Assembly: GCA_964473555.1 (NCBI GenBank) | Contig: CAYYPL010000002.1 | Coordinates: 434,001-498,000, forward strand | DNA from: UBA11400 sp964473555 | GTDB lineage: Bacteria > Bacteroidota > Rhodothermia > Balneolales > HLUCCA01 | Direction of reading: 5' to 3' | DNA length: 64,000 bases | Shown here: positions 17,872-27,208 of the stretch, piece after piece | Layout of the letters: every line of letters starts with the position of its first letter | Position numbering within the stretch: position 1 is the stretch's first letter | The notes under the pieces: model-generated | The model's database searches: none | What the model was told of the DNA's origin: nothing | The model's input: only the letters and a program-made list of their open reading frames with translations | Position numbers and translations under genes: made by a program

Positions 17872-19185
17872 TTACCAGTACGCAGTTAGTTTCAGATAAG
17901 CAAACGAATTTGAATTGAAATTATGGAAAGTCAGATGTCCATAATAAGGCTCTGGTTGATCACCATAGAACAGGTGTCCGCCAGCACTGATGCGCAGACC
18001 GTCGAACCCTGCATAGGTTGCATCCGGATTGACCCATGCGTCATTTCCTTTCAGGTGGTATCTGGAAAGAAACCTGAAATTCCATCGTTCATCCGTTGAA
18101 GTTCTGGTGTAAAGTATGGATCCTGTATGATGAGCTTTATTTTGGAGCATCGTTACTTTGTGTTTTGTAATGTACTCCATTATAAACTGTAAGCTAAGAT
18201 TTCCTTTAGCCAGGGGGAAACGCATACCCCATAAGGATTGAAAAAAAGGGGAATTCGCCACAAATCGACTATTCTGAGCTTCGTTTAGTTCGTCGAGATC
18301 AGCCTGGTTTGATTCTCTTAGAGATTCAGGAAGGTCATCGAAGTGGGTGTTTGTCCATAGTACCTGCTCGGTAGTAAGTATGAGATGTTGATTCACACGA
18401 AATTCAGCACCCATCATGATTGCGGTGTTGCGTTTATACTCAGGTGATATCTGTAGTCGTGGTTCAGGAATAAACGTTGTGATTTGTTTTTCCAGAACAG
18501 GGTTTGGGTCATATCCTGAATAGAACGAAACATCCACATCCCAATTCAGGCTTGATCTGTTATTCCATCTGAATGCAAACTGTGAATTTTTCAAACGGGC
18601 ATTCGGGATCTGGGTATCTACGAAATCAACATTTTCAGTGGGCCATATGCTCCATCGAGAACCTGGAGGAGCAAGTTTTGATGGTAAGAAAACAGGTATA
18701 CCTACAAGTTGAAAGCTATTGTTTGTAAAGTAGTACGTCAGATTGAGAGCCGTTACTCCGGTTCGTAAATCCGTAAAATCCTGAGTAAGGAACTCAGAAA
18801 GATCCATCGGAGTCAGGATATCGTGGATTTGTGCGGCATCAGCCCGACCCCACACAATCATTTGTTGGCCGATCCGGAGATCTATATGTTTATGGTTGAG
18901 GTCAAGGTAAGCTTCGCGTAACCTGAATTCAGGAGAAAATGTTTCATCAGATTGTAGATGATGTCGAAGTTGAAGTGACAGGTTAACTGAGTAGTCCGAA
19001 ATCTGGTGACGGAATGTCGGTCGAATACTATTTCTATTGAATACAAATTCACCATTTTTTTGTGTAAGTATCCCTGACTCAAAGCGATAGTAACCTGAAA
19101 AGGAGCTTTGGGAGAGCAGTTGAAGGGGAAGAAACACTAAAGTAAATAAGAGCGCTAGGAAGGGATAAGTTAATCTATTAAACAC
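17872..19185 (-). CDS. Outer-membrane beta-barrel protein, DUF1302-like
   Basis: A signal peptide (FLALLFTLVFLPLQLLSQ) is followed by repeated amphipathic strands ending in aromatic residues, and a C-terminal YLKLTAYW closing strand. The segment DLRIGQQMIVWGRADA followed by ILTPMDLSEFLTQDF matches the conserved core of DUF1302 proteins, which are often encoded beside MMPL-type RND genes. Here too it lies immediately upstream of one. Role inferred: outer-membrane partner or receptor of that exporter. The start is uncertain: GTG at 19185 gives a compact signal peptide; a TTG at 19200 would add five residues. Phosphate-selective porin-like families are the main alternative. Confidence 0.72.
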   Translation of the reverse strand: MFNRLTYPFLALLFTLVFLPLQLLSQSSFSGYYRFESGILTQKNGEFVFNRNSIRPTFRHQISDYSVNLSLQLRHHLQSDETFSPEFRLREAYLDLNHKHIDLRIGQQMIVWGRADAAQIHDILTPMDLSEFLTQDFTDLRTGVTALNLTYYFTNNSFQLVGIPVFLPSKLAPPGSRWSIWPTENVDFVDTQIPNARLKNSQFAFRWNNRSSLNWDVDVSFYSGYDPNPVLEKQITTFIPEPRLQISPEYKRNTAIMMGAEFRVNQHLILTTEQVLWTNTHFDDLPESLRESNQADLDELNEAQNSRFVANSPFFQSLWGMRFPLAKGNLSLQFIMEYITKHKVTMLQNKAHHTGSILYTRTSTDERWNFRFLSRYHLKGNDAWVNPDATYAGFDGLRISAGGHLFYGDQPEPYYGHLTFHNFNSNSFAYLKLTAYW

Positions 19186-19269
19186 GATTTGAATATGCAA
19201 TGGTTAAAAATATTGGTTTCTTTGGGTTCTTTTGTGTGAAAAATGATTGCTGATGACGTGAAAAGTCCG

Positions 19270-19277
19270 TATTTTTA
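19270..19277 (+). promoter_or_regulatory. Possible promoter of the SRPBCC gene
   Basis: TATTTTTA differs from the TAnnTTTG box at one base, and a TTG lies exactly 20 bases upstream, within the spacing seen for such promoters. It would give a leader of roughly 110 bases before the gene at 19392. Confidence 0.35.
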
Positions 19278-19391
19278 GTGGATTATGGTTACTGTATTTA
19301 AAGAAAGCTTCAAATACAAGATCCGATGAGAATCAGCGGTGAACGCCATCGCTAGCAATCAATACTAACTCCACGAATCACAATAGTACAT

Positions 19392-19856
19392 ATGGCGCAC
19401 GAAAACATCGAAGTTAATCTGCCTCTGGCCAAGGTTTATGAATTAATGAGCTGCCCTGTAGATTTTCCAAAATTCATGAAGTCTATCAACCAGGTTAACA
19501 AGATCAATTCACAAACGTTCGAGTATATAACCGAAATTGGTGGCGAAGAATTTCGTTGGACTACAAATATTATCGACGATCTTCGTAACACACGGTTCGC
19601 ATGGATTACCATTAATGGCAATCTGAATCAGACTGGCACCATTCGTTTCACACCACTTGACAACGGAACCCGCACTCGCGTTGATTTCAGCCTAGATTAC
19701 CGTACTTTCTTCGGTGAGCCAACACAAGCAGTTGCAACATTCATTGCTGAACTTCCTGCAATTCTTCAGGCTGATTTAAAAACATTTAAAGATTTGGCAG
19801 AGTCCGGTACATTTAATGAGACAAAAAAATCAGTTAAAGAAGAAGCTACTGCTTAA
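19392..19856 (+). CDS. SRPBCC (START-like) family protein
   Basis: A 154-residue soluble protein of the polyketide-cyclase/dehydrase SRPBCC type. The visible pattern is typical: the opening VNLPLAKVYELMSCPVDFPKFM helix-grip start, a beta-sheet core with WTTNIIDDLRNTRFAWITINGN-like and GTIRFTPLDNGTRTRVDFSLDYR strands, then a C-terminal helix. These proteins bind hydrophobic ligands or act as cyclases. No ligand can be named. The gene stands alone with its own terminator. Confidence 0.8.
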   Translation: MAHENIEVNLPLAKVYELMSCPVDFPKFMKSINQVNKINSQTFEYITEIGGEEFRWTTNIIDDLRNTRFAWITINGNLNQTGTIRFTPLDNGTRTRVDFSLDYRTFFGEPTQAVATFIAELPAILQADLKTFKDLAESGTFNETKKSVKEEATA

Positions 19857-19882
19857 TCTTTAGCAATATATTTTTTAATACA

Positions 19883-19908
19883 GGGGGGAGCAATGCTTCC
19901 CCTTTTTT
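19883..19908 (+). terminator. Rho-independent terminator after the SRPBCC gene
   Basis: GGGGGAGC and GCTTCCCC pair with one G-U around a three-base AAT loop and are followed by six T. It lies 27 bases past the stop and separates this gene from aroE. Confidence 0.88.
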
Positions 19909-19946
19909 GTTTCAGCCAATCTCTGGAGTTCTGTATATTCGATACG

Positions 19947-20837
19947 ATGAATACACCCGAACAAATTAACCTGGATGAGTTTCTGTCTGAAAAGGCAGAT
20001 AATCATACTTTTTTGGCAGTCTTAGGCAGGCCTATTTCGCATTCATTGTCACCTTTGATCCATAATTTCGCGTTACATAGCATTAATAATGATTCTATTT
20101 ATTATCCCATTTTAGTATCAGAGGGCCATGAGGATAAGATGGGCGAATTATTCAGACATCCAAACTTTCGGGGTGCAAACATAACGATCCCCCTGAAACA
20201 AACGGTCTTGAAGTACGTGGACCAAACATCTGAAACCGCATTGGTCACAGGTGCCGCAAACACAGTCTATTTGACCGTTGAGGGTAACCTTAGAGCAGAC
20301 AACACAGATATTGATGGATTTCTTGGCCCATTGCATTCTTACAAATCCTATCTGTACGGTAAATCCGCGCTAGTATTTGGTTCAGGTGGAGCGGCCAAAG
20401 CTGTAATTTATGCTTTGAAATTCCTTGGAATGCAATCTATTTACATCGTCAGCAGGAATCCTGATAGCCTGGATAGTATTGATTTCAAATCCGTATCCTA
20501 TTCAACCTGGTCTGATGTGGCCCAAGAGTGTGTGCTTGTGGTCAATACAACTCCTGTTGGCATGTATCCATTAGTTGGGAGGAGTCCGGTTGATGAAGAT
20601 AAAGCTCCGTTATTAGATGGAAAAATCTGTTATGATTTGATATATCGGCCACTTGAAACCCATTTTCTGAAACAGGCTGCGGAGCATGGCGGTACACCCA
20701 TTAATGGGTTGGAAATGTTTCTTGGTCAGGCAGCACATTCATTCCGTTTATTCACCCATCAAGAATTTCCACTATTAAACGTGCGTACACTGGTCAAAGA
20801 GTATTTTGAGTCACGCATCCAGGGCACTACGAAATGA
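19947..20837 (+). CDS. aroE: Shikimate dehydrogenase
   Basis: Reduces 3-dehydroshikimate to shikimate with NADPH in chorismate synthesis. The 296-residue protein has GRPISHSLSPLIHN (shikimate-binding serines, about residue 27-40), ANITIPLKQTV with the catalytic lysine, GAANTVYL then NTDIDG with the catalytic aspartate, the Rossmann GSGGAAKA loop, and NGLEMFLGQAAHSFRLF. The frame is open another 18 codons upstream, but that part overlaps the preceding terminator. The ATG at 19947 gives a normal N-terminus. It opens the aroE-pgeF-dxr-rseP-psd-pssA run. Confidence 0.94.
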   Translation: MNTPEQINLDEFLSEKADNHTFLAVLGRPISHSLSPLIHNFALHSINNDSIYYPILVSEGHEDKMGELFRHPNFRGANITIPLKQTVLKYVDQTSETALVTGAANTVYLTVEGNLRADNTDIDGFLGPLHSYKSYLYGKSALVFGSGGAAKAVIYALKFLGMQSIYIVSRNPDSLDSIDFKSVSYSTWSDVAQECVLVVNTTPVGMYPLVGRSPVDEDKAPLLDGKICYDLIYRPLETHFLKQAAEHGGTPINGLEMFLGQAAHSFRLFTHQEFPLLNVRTLVKEYFESRIQGTTK

Positions 20838-21562
20838 GATCACAGATTATCATTCCAGCATGGAATCTAGTCGGAGTCAAGGCTGGATTTTCAACCGCAA
20901 GAGTTTTCAGCGATGGGAAATTCAATCGTGACCATGCGGATATGGGTATCCATACACTCACACCTTCAAGTGTCACTCAATTGAATAGATCTAAGTTTCT
21001 TGAAAAAGTGGGACTCAACCCGGAATCGCTTGCATTAGTTCGTCAGGTTCATGGTAATCGGGTACTGGTGGCAGACGGACCTGGTAATTTGGGAGAAGCG
21101 GATGGTTTGGTAACCGATAAAACCGGACTCAATATTGGAATTTTAGTTGCCGATTGTGCGGCTGTTTTGGTTTGTGATCCTATTCATAGAGTGATTGGTG
21201 CATTTCATGCCGGATGGAGAGGAGCAGCGAGTGGGATTCTGATCAATGGTATCCAAAAAATGATAGAGCTGGGTGGCTCTGAGTTTCATGTATGGGTGAG
21301 TCCTTGTATCGGATTGGGCGCTTTTGAGGTTGGTGATGAAGTGGCAGCTCAGTTTCCACATCAATTTGTTCAAAAAAAAGGATTTGATAAGCCACATATA
21401 GATCTTAAATCGTTTTTACAATGGCAATTGGAAGAAATCGGAATTCAGAAGTATCGGATGTACTTTGATCCACGTTGTACGGTCGAAGATTCGGATTTAT
21501 TTTCATATAGACGTGAGGGTAGTGATAGTGGACGGATGTTGGGAGTAATAGGATTAACATAG
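20834..21562 (+). CDS. pgeF: Peptidoglycan editing factor / YfiH-type multicopper-like purine phosphorylase
   Basis: A 242-residue laccase-domain (DUF152/YlmD) protein. Zinc-site residues are visible: RQVHGNRV, GILVADCAAVLVCDP and GAFHAGWRGAASGI (His, Cys, His), with VSPCIGLGAFEVGDEV following. Members have been reported both to phosphorolyse purine nucleosides and, in E. coli, to prevent wrong amino acids entering muropeptides; which applies here cannot be told. The ATG overlaps the aroE stop (ATGA). Confidence 0.9.
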   Translation: MRSQIIIPAWNLVGVKAGFSTARVFSDGKFNRDHADMGIHTLTPSSVTQLNRSKFLEKVGLNPESLALVRQVHGNRVLVADGPGNLGEADGLVTDKTGLNIGILVADCAAVLVCDPIHRVIGAFHAGWRGAASGILINGIQKMIELGGSEFHVWVSPCIGLGAFEVGDEVAAQFPHQFVQKKGFDKPHIDLKSFLQWQLEEIGIQKYRMYFDPRCTVEDSDLFSYRREGSDSGRMLGVIGLT

Positions 21563-21578
21563 ATTTTGATTAGTTAAG

Positions 21579-22751
21579 ATGTTTATGATAGACCGCATTG
21601 AAAAAGTTCGGGTTATTCTACTGGGATCTACAGGATCAATTGGGACACAAGTACTAGATATAGCCCGAATGCATCCCGGAAGGATTCAGGTAGTTGGGCT
21701 TTCGGCCCATACCAATTGGAAGTTACTCAGTGACCAGGTGTATGAATTTAACCCGGATTTTGCTGTACTTACCGATCCATCTGTGAAATCTGAGTTTGAG
21801 TCCGTATCCGCATGTACGCACACCAAATTTTATTACCGTGTTGATGACATGCTCAAATTGATTCGTGATACGGATGCCGACGTTGTTTTGAATAGTTTAG
21901 TTGGTTTCAGTGGATTTCTACCTACAGTTACTGCTTTAGAGTCGGGTAAACGAGTCGCTCTGGCCAACAAAGAATCACTTGTTGTGGGTGGAGAATTGCT
22001 TAAAAAGTATTTGCAACCTATGTCGCCCAGGATATTTCCGGTTGATTCGGAGCACTCCGCTATCTTTCAAAGCTTGGTTGGTGAACCGGTTAACCGAATA
22101 GAGAAACTGGTTATTACTGCAAGTGGAGGTCCTTTCCGGACATTCTCGGTTGCCGATTTGCATAGCGTGACTGTGGAGTCGGCTTTAAAGCATCCCAACT
22201 GGTCTATGGGCTCCAAGATAACCATCGATTCGGCCACAATGATGAATAAAGGTCTTGAAGTAATTGAAGCAAAGTGGTTATTTGATTTACCATTAGAACG
22301 AATACAGGCTGTCATTCATCCGCAAAGCATCATCCACTCAATGGCAACTTTTGTAGATGGATCAACCAAAGCTCAACTTGGAATTCCTGATATGAGAGTG
22401 CCGATTCAGTACGCTTTGTCATATCCTGATCGATGGGATTCTGACGTACCCAGAATCAACTGGGATATGCCTCAGCAATGGTCCTTTGAACCCGTAGACA
22501 TCGAGAAATTTCCTTGTTTCAACCTAGCCAGACAGGCTAGTGAAGCCGGGGGTATTGCTCCAGTGGTCCTAAATGCATCCAATGAGATTGCCGTAGGACG
22601 GTTCTTAAACAAAGAAATTCCGTATATTGGGATTTCAAAGATCGTAGCTGAAAGTCTTGATTTGATATCCAGCGAAAATCCCGTATCCAGAGACCTGATT
22701 CTGGATGTGGATCATAAAACGCGAGAATTCGCAAAAAAAGTGAGAGTTTAA
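21579..22751 (+). CDS. dxr: 1-deoxy-D-xylulose 5-phosphate reductoisomerase
   Basis: Second step of the MEP route to isoprenoids. The 390-residue protein shows the NADPH loop LLGSTGSIGTQVLDI, ALANKESLVVGGELL, PVDSEHSAIFQSL (metal and substrate ligands), ASGGPFR, HPNWSMGSKITIDSATMMNKGLEVIEAKWLF and HPQSIIHSM. All are standard and complete. Family length is normal. It lies 16 bases after pgeF and 4 before rseP, the common neighbour of dxr. Confidence 0.97.
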   Translation: MFMIDRIEKVRVILLGSTGSIGTQVLDIARMHPGRIQVVGLSAHTNWKLLSDQVYEFNPDFAVLTDPSVKSEFESVSACTHTKFYYRVDDMLKLIRDTDADVVLNSLVGFSGFLPTVTALESGKRVALANKESLVVGGELLKKYLQPMSPRIFPVDSEHSAIFQSLVGEPVNRIEKLVITASGGPFRTFSVADLHSVTVESALKHPNWSMGSKITIDSATMMNKGLEVIEAKWLFDLPLERIQAVIHPQSIIHSMATFVDGSTKAQLGIPDMRVPIQYALSYPDRWDSDVPRINWDMPQQWSFEPVDIEKFPCFNLARQASEAGGIAPVVLNASNEIAVGRFLNKEIPYIGISKIVAESLDLISSENPVSRDLILDVDHKTREFAKKVRV

Positions 22752-22755
22752 TTAC

Positions 22756-24108
22756 ATGGAATCGATATTGAGTTTTCTGCAGACAGTAGGGATTTTTATT
22801 GGCGCGTTATTCATTTTAGTGCTGGTCCACGAGCTAGGGCACTTTCTTGCTGCGAAGTTATTCAAAATGAGAGTGGAGAGATTTTCTATCGGGTTTCCAC
22901 CACGACTCTTTGGATTCAAGAAAGGTGATACGGACTATTGTATCTCAGCGACTCCACTTGGAGGATATGTTAAAATATCGGGGATGGTTGATGAGAGTAT
23001 GGACACTGACTTTACCGAGAGTGATCCCCAACCCTGGGAATTCCGAAGCAAACCCGTCTGGCAGCGAATTGTAGTGATTTCGGCGGGAGTTGTATTTAAC
23101 ATGATTCTTGCGGTAGTTATCTATGCTACCATGTATTTTTCGTACGGTGCGCAGCATATTCCAGCGGAAAAGGTGGGTGCTTTGTACATCCCTGAAGCTT
23201 CACTAGCACAAGAATTGGGCTTCCAGACTGGCGATGAGTTCATTGGGGTGAACGGTTACACTGCTCAGAGTTACAAATTCGGTAATCTTATTCCAATAAG
23301 TGAGATAACCAAGAGTGAAGTTGTATTCAATATACTTCGTGATGGTCAGCCAGTTGACATTACAGCGCCTTCCAATCTGCTAGATCTTCTCAATGAAAAT
23401 CCACAGTTGCTTTCCATTGAATACGCATTGCCATCAGAGATCAGTGCTACTGCATCCGGATCCCCAGCACAGCAAGCGGGGATTCAGACCGGTGATCGGA
23501 TCACAGCTATAGATGGGGTATCTGTAGAATACTGGACACAAATGGCTGAAATGATTCGTAATGCAGATGGGGAACTAGCACTTCAGATTCAGCGAGGTGA
23601 TTCAACGTTAGCACTTGCTGTTACACCAAATTCTGAGACTAAAACCATTGGAATCGCGCCTGTGGATCCTATGGAGTATTTTGGAGTAGAGTATGTTCGA
23701 TATGGTTTGTTTTCATCCGTAGGTCAGGGTATGGTAACAACCGTTGACAACACAGTTGGAATCGTGCAGGGTCTCGGAAGGCTCTTGTCCGGTAGTATAT
23801 CGGTTCGTGAGAATCTCGGAGGTCCAGTTGCAATTGCAGCCGTAACCCGTGAAGCTACGGATCGTGGTGGTTGGGTTGGGTTTTGGATGTTCACAGCCAT
23901 GCTCTCAATAACCTTGGCCATTATGAATATTTTACCGGTTCCTGTACTGGACGGAGGACATCTGGTATTTTTAATCTACGAGGGCATTACACGCCGAGAG
24001 CCTTCTCTCAAAGTCAGAATGGCGCTTCAACAGTTCGGAATGATTCTGATCATCGGACTTATGATCTTTGTTACGTTTAACGACATCATGCGATTTATTG
24101 GAGGATAG
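22756..24108 (+). CDS. rseP: Site-2 intramembrane metalloprotease RseP
   Basis: Membrane zinc protease that cuts anti-sigma factors and signal-peptide remnants within the membrane. The 450-residue protein has HELGH at residues 25-29 in the first helix, two tandem PDZ domains in the periplasmic part (about 140-205 and 225-300), and NILPVPVLDGGHLVFL carrying the third zinc ligand near the C-terminus. Two PDZ domains and this length match E. coli RseP. It is followed at 5 bases by psd. Confidence 0.95.
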   Translation: MESILSFLQTVGIFIGALFILVLVHELGHFLAAKLFKMRVERFSIGFPPRLFGFKKGDTDYCISATPLGGYVKISGMVDESMDTDFTESDPQPWEFRSKPVWQRIVVISAGVVFNMILAVVIYATMYFSYGAQHIPAEKVGALYIPEASLAQELGFQTGDEFIGVNGYTAQSYKFGNLIPISEITKSEVVFNILRDGQPVDITAPSNLLDLLNENPQLLSIEYALPSEISATASGSPAQQAGIQTGDRITAIDGVSVEYWTQMAEMIRNADGELALQIQRGDSTLALAVTPNSETKTIGIAPVDPMEYFGVEYVRYGLFSSVGQGMVTTVDNTVGIVQGLGRLLSGSISVRENLGGPVAIAAVTREATDRGGWVGFWMFTAMLSITLAIMNILPVPVLDGGHLVFLIYEGITRREPSLKVRMALQQFGMILIIGLMIFVTFNDIMRFIGG

Positions 24109-24113
24109 AATTC

Positions 24114-24764
24114 GTGTTTGCACCAGATGGATATGGAGTTATCAGTAAAGCCCTAATTTTAGCTATCGTTATGGTGGCAATTGGTTATTATTTTTCGGGA
24201 GTTGCCCTGGTTGTAACTACAGTGCTTGCCATATTGACTATCGCTTTCACGTTGTATTTTTTCCGCGACCCTGACAGGAATACTCCTTCCGGTGACCATC
24301 TTTTTATAGCTCCTGCCGATGGGAAGGTCATTGAAATTAAGAAGGTTTATGAGCCAAAATATCTAAAAACGGAGGCTACACAGGTTAGTATCTTTTTGTC
24401 ACCTCTGGATGTACACGTGAATCGGATTCCACTATCTGGTACTATCGAATATGCCGAGTACATCCCCGGTGAATATTTGGTAGCCTGGCATGAAAAAGCC
24501 TCCGAGTTGAATGAACGATCGGAATTTGGTGTCAGGAATTCATCCGGAGCCAGAATGTTTTTCAGACAGATTACAGGCTATGTTGCCCGCAGAATTGTTT
24601 TTCACATCCAAAAGGGAGATCAAGTTGTTGCAGGTGACCGTTTTGGCATGATGAAGTTTGGATCCAGAATGGATCTGGTTTTTTCGGATGAAATCGTGTT
24701 ACATGTAAAAGCAGGGGATACCGTAGTTGCCGGAGAAACGATAATGGGCGAGGTCAAGAAGTAG
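24114..24764 (+). CDS. psd: Phosphatidylserine decarboxylase, short (archaeal-type) form
   Basis: Makes phosphatidylethanolamine from phosphatidylserine. The 216-residue form starts at GTG, has one or two N-terminal transmembrane segments (about 8-50), then FFRDPDR, APADGKVIEIKKV, the SPLDVHVNRIPLSGTI block and FGSRMD, where G183-S184 is the expected self-cleavage site that creates the pyruvoyl group. It is encoded directly upstream of pssA, the enzyme that makes its substrate. Confidence 0.94.
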   Translation: MFAPDGYGVISKALILAIVMVAIGYYFSGVALVVTTVLAILTIAFTLYFFRDPDRNTPSGDHLFIAPADGKVIEIKKVYEPKYLKTEATQVSIFLSPLDVHVNRIPLSGTIEYAEYIPGEYLVAWHEKASELNERSEFGVRNSSGARMFFRQITGYVARRIVFHIQKGDQVVAGDRFGMMKFGSRMDLVFSDEIVLHVKAGDTVVAGETIMGEVKK

Positions 24765-24768
24765 TAAC

Positions 24769-25629
24769 ATGACACACAAGTCCAGAAGAATAAAAATTCG
24801 GGATCGTTATCATGAGCGGGTGAAGCCACGATTTAGTAAACCCATTCCAAGAGTTGTGGTGCCGAGTTTTTTTACGTTGATGAATCTGTTCTGCGGGTTC
24901 CTTGCCATTGTACAAATTGCTGAGGGTCAACTTCACAATGGAGCGTGGCTCATCGTTTTTGCAGGCGTTTTTGACGCTTTAGATGGATTCATGGCCCGAT
25001 TGACCAATTCTCACAGCACATTTGGTATCGAACTGGATTCACTCAGTGATGTGGTCTCATTTGGAGTTGCACCTGGTTTTTTGTTGTATCACTTCTCGTT
25101 GAACACGCTGCAGTTTCCTGGCCTCATCCTTTCAGCTCTACCAGCACTATGCGGGGCTATCAGGTTGGCACGATTTAATATCGATGCTAAGGTCGTAGAA
25201 TCAGAAACCTTTAAAGGATTACCGATTCCAGTTCAGGCGATCATGATTGTTGGATTCTTTCTTGCCTTCAACAGAAACCTGGAAATCTTTGATGCGTTAC
25301 GATACGGAGTCAATAATGTAATCATCCCAATGGTATTGCTATTATCACTTTTGATGGTAAGTACGGTTCCATTCGACAAAATTCCACGATTTAAACGTGG
25401 TCACATGCGCCGTCAGCGCAGAACGGTGTTTGTATTTCTGGGATACGCGGTAATCATCCTGCTACTTCAGGAATGGGGACTTATCATTGCCTTCTCGATG
25501 TTCATACTCAAAGGGCTTGCTCTATTTATAAGTAGATTCTGGAAGGAGATTATGTATGATAGTGATGCGCGCGTACCTGAAACAGATTCTCATCAAACGG
25601 GTCCGGGTTCCTCACAACACACCGGCTAA
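24769..25629 (+). CDS. pssA: CDP-diacylglycerol-serine O-phosphatidyltransferase
   Basis: Makes phosphatidylserine from CDP-diacylglycerol and serine. The 286-residue membrane protein carries the complete CDP-alcohol phosphotransferase signature D-G-x2-A-R-x8-G-x3-D-x3-D starting at DALDGFMAR. It has PSFFTLMNLFCGFLAI in the first helix and about seven to eight hydrophobic segments. The C-terminal tail is hydrophilic. It ends the aroE-to-pssA run and faces the thioredoxin-like lipoprotein gene with no obvious terminator between. Confidence 0.95.
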   Translation: MTHKSRRIKIRDRYHERVKPRFSKPIPRVVVPSFFTLMNLFCGFLAIVQIAEGQLHNGAWLIVFAGVFDALDGFMARLTNSHSTFGIELDSLSDVVSFGVAPGFLLYHFSLNTLQFPGLILSALPALCGAIRLARFNIDAKVVESETFKGLPIPVQAIMIVGFFLAFNRNLEIFDALRYGVNNVIIPMVLLLSLLMVSTVPFDKIPRFKRGHMRRQRRTVFVFLGYAVIILLLQEWGLIIAFSMFILKGLALFISRFWKEIMYDSDARVPETDSHQTGPGSSQHTG

Positions 25630-25658
25630 GCACATCAATTTTTGAGTATCCGGCAATA

Positions 25659-26153
25659 TTAGCGGTCCGCAACGAAATCGTGGAATTCTGTGCGTTTGTA
25701 AGCCTCTTTGCCGATGTATACCAGCATATTCTGGAAATCACTTACGGGCATGTATCCATTTATTTGAAGGATTAGCTCCCCTTTTTTGTCGATAAATAGC
25801 ATTGTGGGATACGATCTGACTCCAATTTCCCTGGCAAAATCCGTTTTGGTCATAGATTTACCGTTGAATGTGATGAATTCATCGGACTCACCATTCAGAC
25901 GGACAGAGTGATAAAACGAGTTCATATTCAGTCTTACGATGCTATCCGGGTAAACTTCAGCATCGAGTTTTTTACAAAACTCACACCAGTCGGTGTAAAC
26001 ATTCACAAGAATTTTTTTTCCGTCAATATGGGCCCTTTGCTGAGCTTCTTCCAGACTTATCCATTGTATTTCAGTAGCCGGATTTGTCTTAGGACCACAT
26101 CCCCATACCAGGACGATCAACGCCGGAAGAATATGTCGCAGATTGTGATTCAT
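25659..26153 (-). CDS. Thioredoxin-fold lipoprotein
   Basis: A 164-residue protein with a short signal sequence and lipobox ending at C19 (VWGC), so it is probably anchored to the membrane outside the cytoplasm. Residues about 30-150 form a thioredoxin-like domain of the DUF255/SoxW-like type. The active-site motif WCEFCKK has C57 and C60, and there is a SYPTMLFIDKKGE segment with the cis-proline. Likely a periplasmic disulfide reductase or isomerase. An exact TAnnTTTG box lies 17 bases upstream of the ATG. Confidence 0.85.
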   Translation of the reverse strand: MNHNLRHILPALIVLVWGCGPKTNPATEIQWISLEEAQQRAHIDGKKILVNVYTDWCEFCKKLDAEVYPDSIVRLNMNSFYHSVRLNGESDEFITFNGKSMTKTDFAREIGVRSYPTMLFIDKKGELILQINGYMPVSDFQNMLVYIGKEAYKRTEFHDFVADR

Positions 26154-26170
26154 TTGAGTAGGATTAAGCC

Positions 26171-26178
26171 CAAATTTA
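26171..26178 (-). promoter_or_regulatory. Promoter -7 box of the thioredoxin-like lipoprotein
   Basis: TAAATTTG on the minus strand matches TAnnTTTG exactly and ends 17 bases before the ATG at 26153. No clear -35 TTG is seen at the usual distance. Confidence 0.5.
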
Positions 26179-26251
26179 GCACATATGCAGTTCGAATCCG
26201 GATTAAATGATTAAGTTTTACGCTTTTTTAAAAGTAAGGAAAAGCAACTGT

Positions 26252-27208
26252 CTACAACCGGTATGTAATGCCAAGAGAATGGGTAACGCCAAATCCTGTT
26301 TCAAAAGGTACATAGGCATAATCAAATCGAAAATTTCCCTGTTCAATGCCCAGTCCGGCACTGAATCTTCGTTTCGTTTCGCCTGTTCTAATTCCACTTC
26401 GAATAGAAATAAGTTCAGACACCACGACTTCCATACCGGTGCTTATCCAAGGTTCAGTTATTGCGGTGGCTCCATCACTTGAACCATCTTCATTGAGTGG
26501 GACTGTGAAATCAGCTGATAAAGCAACTGAAAGGGGAATTTCAGAAGAGCCAAGTGTAGAGACTTGTAAAATTCTGGACCAAACCCCACTTTTCCACATC
26601 GTGGGCAGTGGAGATCGTTGTTCAACCAGGATTTCCATTTCTCCGTAATTGAGGAAGGAAGAACCTATTCGAAGTCGGTCATCGAGCAGTGAAGTTGTTA
26701 TTCCACCACTCAGTCCGTATCCCGTTGCCCATAGATTGTAGAGTTCTTCGTAAAGGTACATACCGGTAACACCGATTGACACAGGGCCAAAATTGGTTGC
26801 AAAAGATCCAGCAAAGGCATAATAACTGACATCAAACTGACCAGTAGGGGAACCTGGAACTTGTCTGGCTTCGATGTTATTGACCGATGAAGTTAAAACA
26901 CCGATACTGAAAACACCGAATCTACCCGGGGTGTGTACCGAAAAGTAGGTATTACCCGATGTATTCAACCAAAAGGTATGACTGGCAGATGCAGAAAGGC
27001 TACTTAATTGTGCGTTGTTTGCAGGATTCATAAATATCGCTGTACCGGCTGTACTTTTAGCAGTAATCGCTTCAGAAAGTGATAGAGTAACAGGATCTGG
27101 ACCAATGCCGAGTAGTTGGAATCCACCAGATTGAGCATGTACCAAATTGGGCGACAGAATAACTGTGCACAACCAAATCAAATAAGCTTTATAGTACCGT
27201 AAGTTCAT
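26252..27208 (-). CDS. PorV/PorQ-family outer-membrane barrel (second copy)
   Basis: A 318-residue protein with a signal peptide (WLCTVILSPNLVHAQ) and a FadL-like 14-strand barrel pattern of alternating hydrophobic residues. It has the PorV/PorQ-type opening GGFQLLGIGPDPVTLSLSEA and AIFMNPANNAQL (the AxxNPA motif). It ends in a YVPFETGFGVTHSLGITYRL closing strand. PorV and PorQ act as outer-membrane shuttles or accessory barrels in type IX secretion, but this broad family also has other members. Its ATG overlaps the stop of the preceding barrel gene by one base. Confidence 0.78.
   Translation of the reverse strand: MNLRYYKAYLIWLCTVILSPNLVHAQSGGFQLLGIGPDPVTLSLSEAITAKSTAGTAIFMNPANNAQLSSLSASASHTFWLNTSGNTYFSVHTPGRFGVFSIGVLTSSVNNIEARQVPGSPTGQFDVSYYAFAGSFATNFGPVSIGVTGMYLYEELYNLWATGYGLSGGITTSLLDDRLRIGSSFLNYGEMEILVEQRSPLPTMWKSGVWSRILQVSTLGSSEIPLSVALSADFTVPLNEDGSSDGATAITEPWISTGMEVVVSELISIRSGIRTGETKRRFSAGLGIEQGNFRFDYAYVPFETGFGVTHSLGITYRL

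Noticed and set aside
19893..19946. Longer aroE reading frame from 19893
   Set aside because: The extra 18 codons overlap the preceding terminator region and do not look like AroE.
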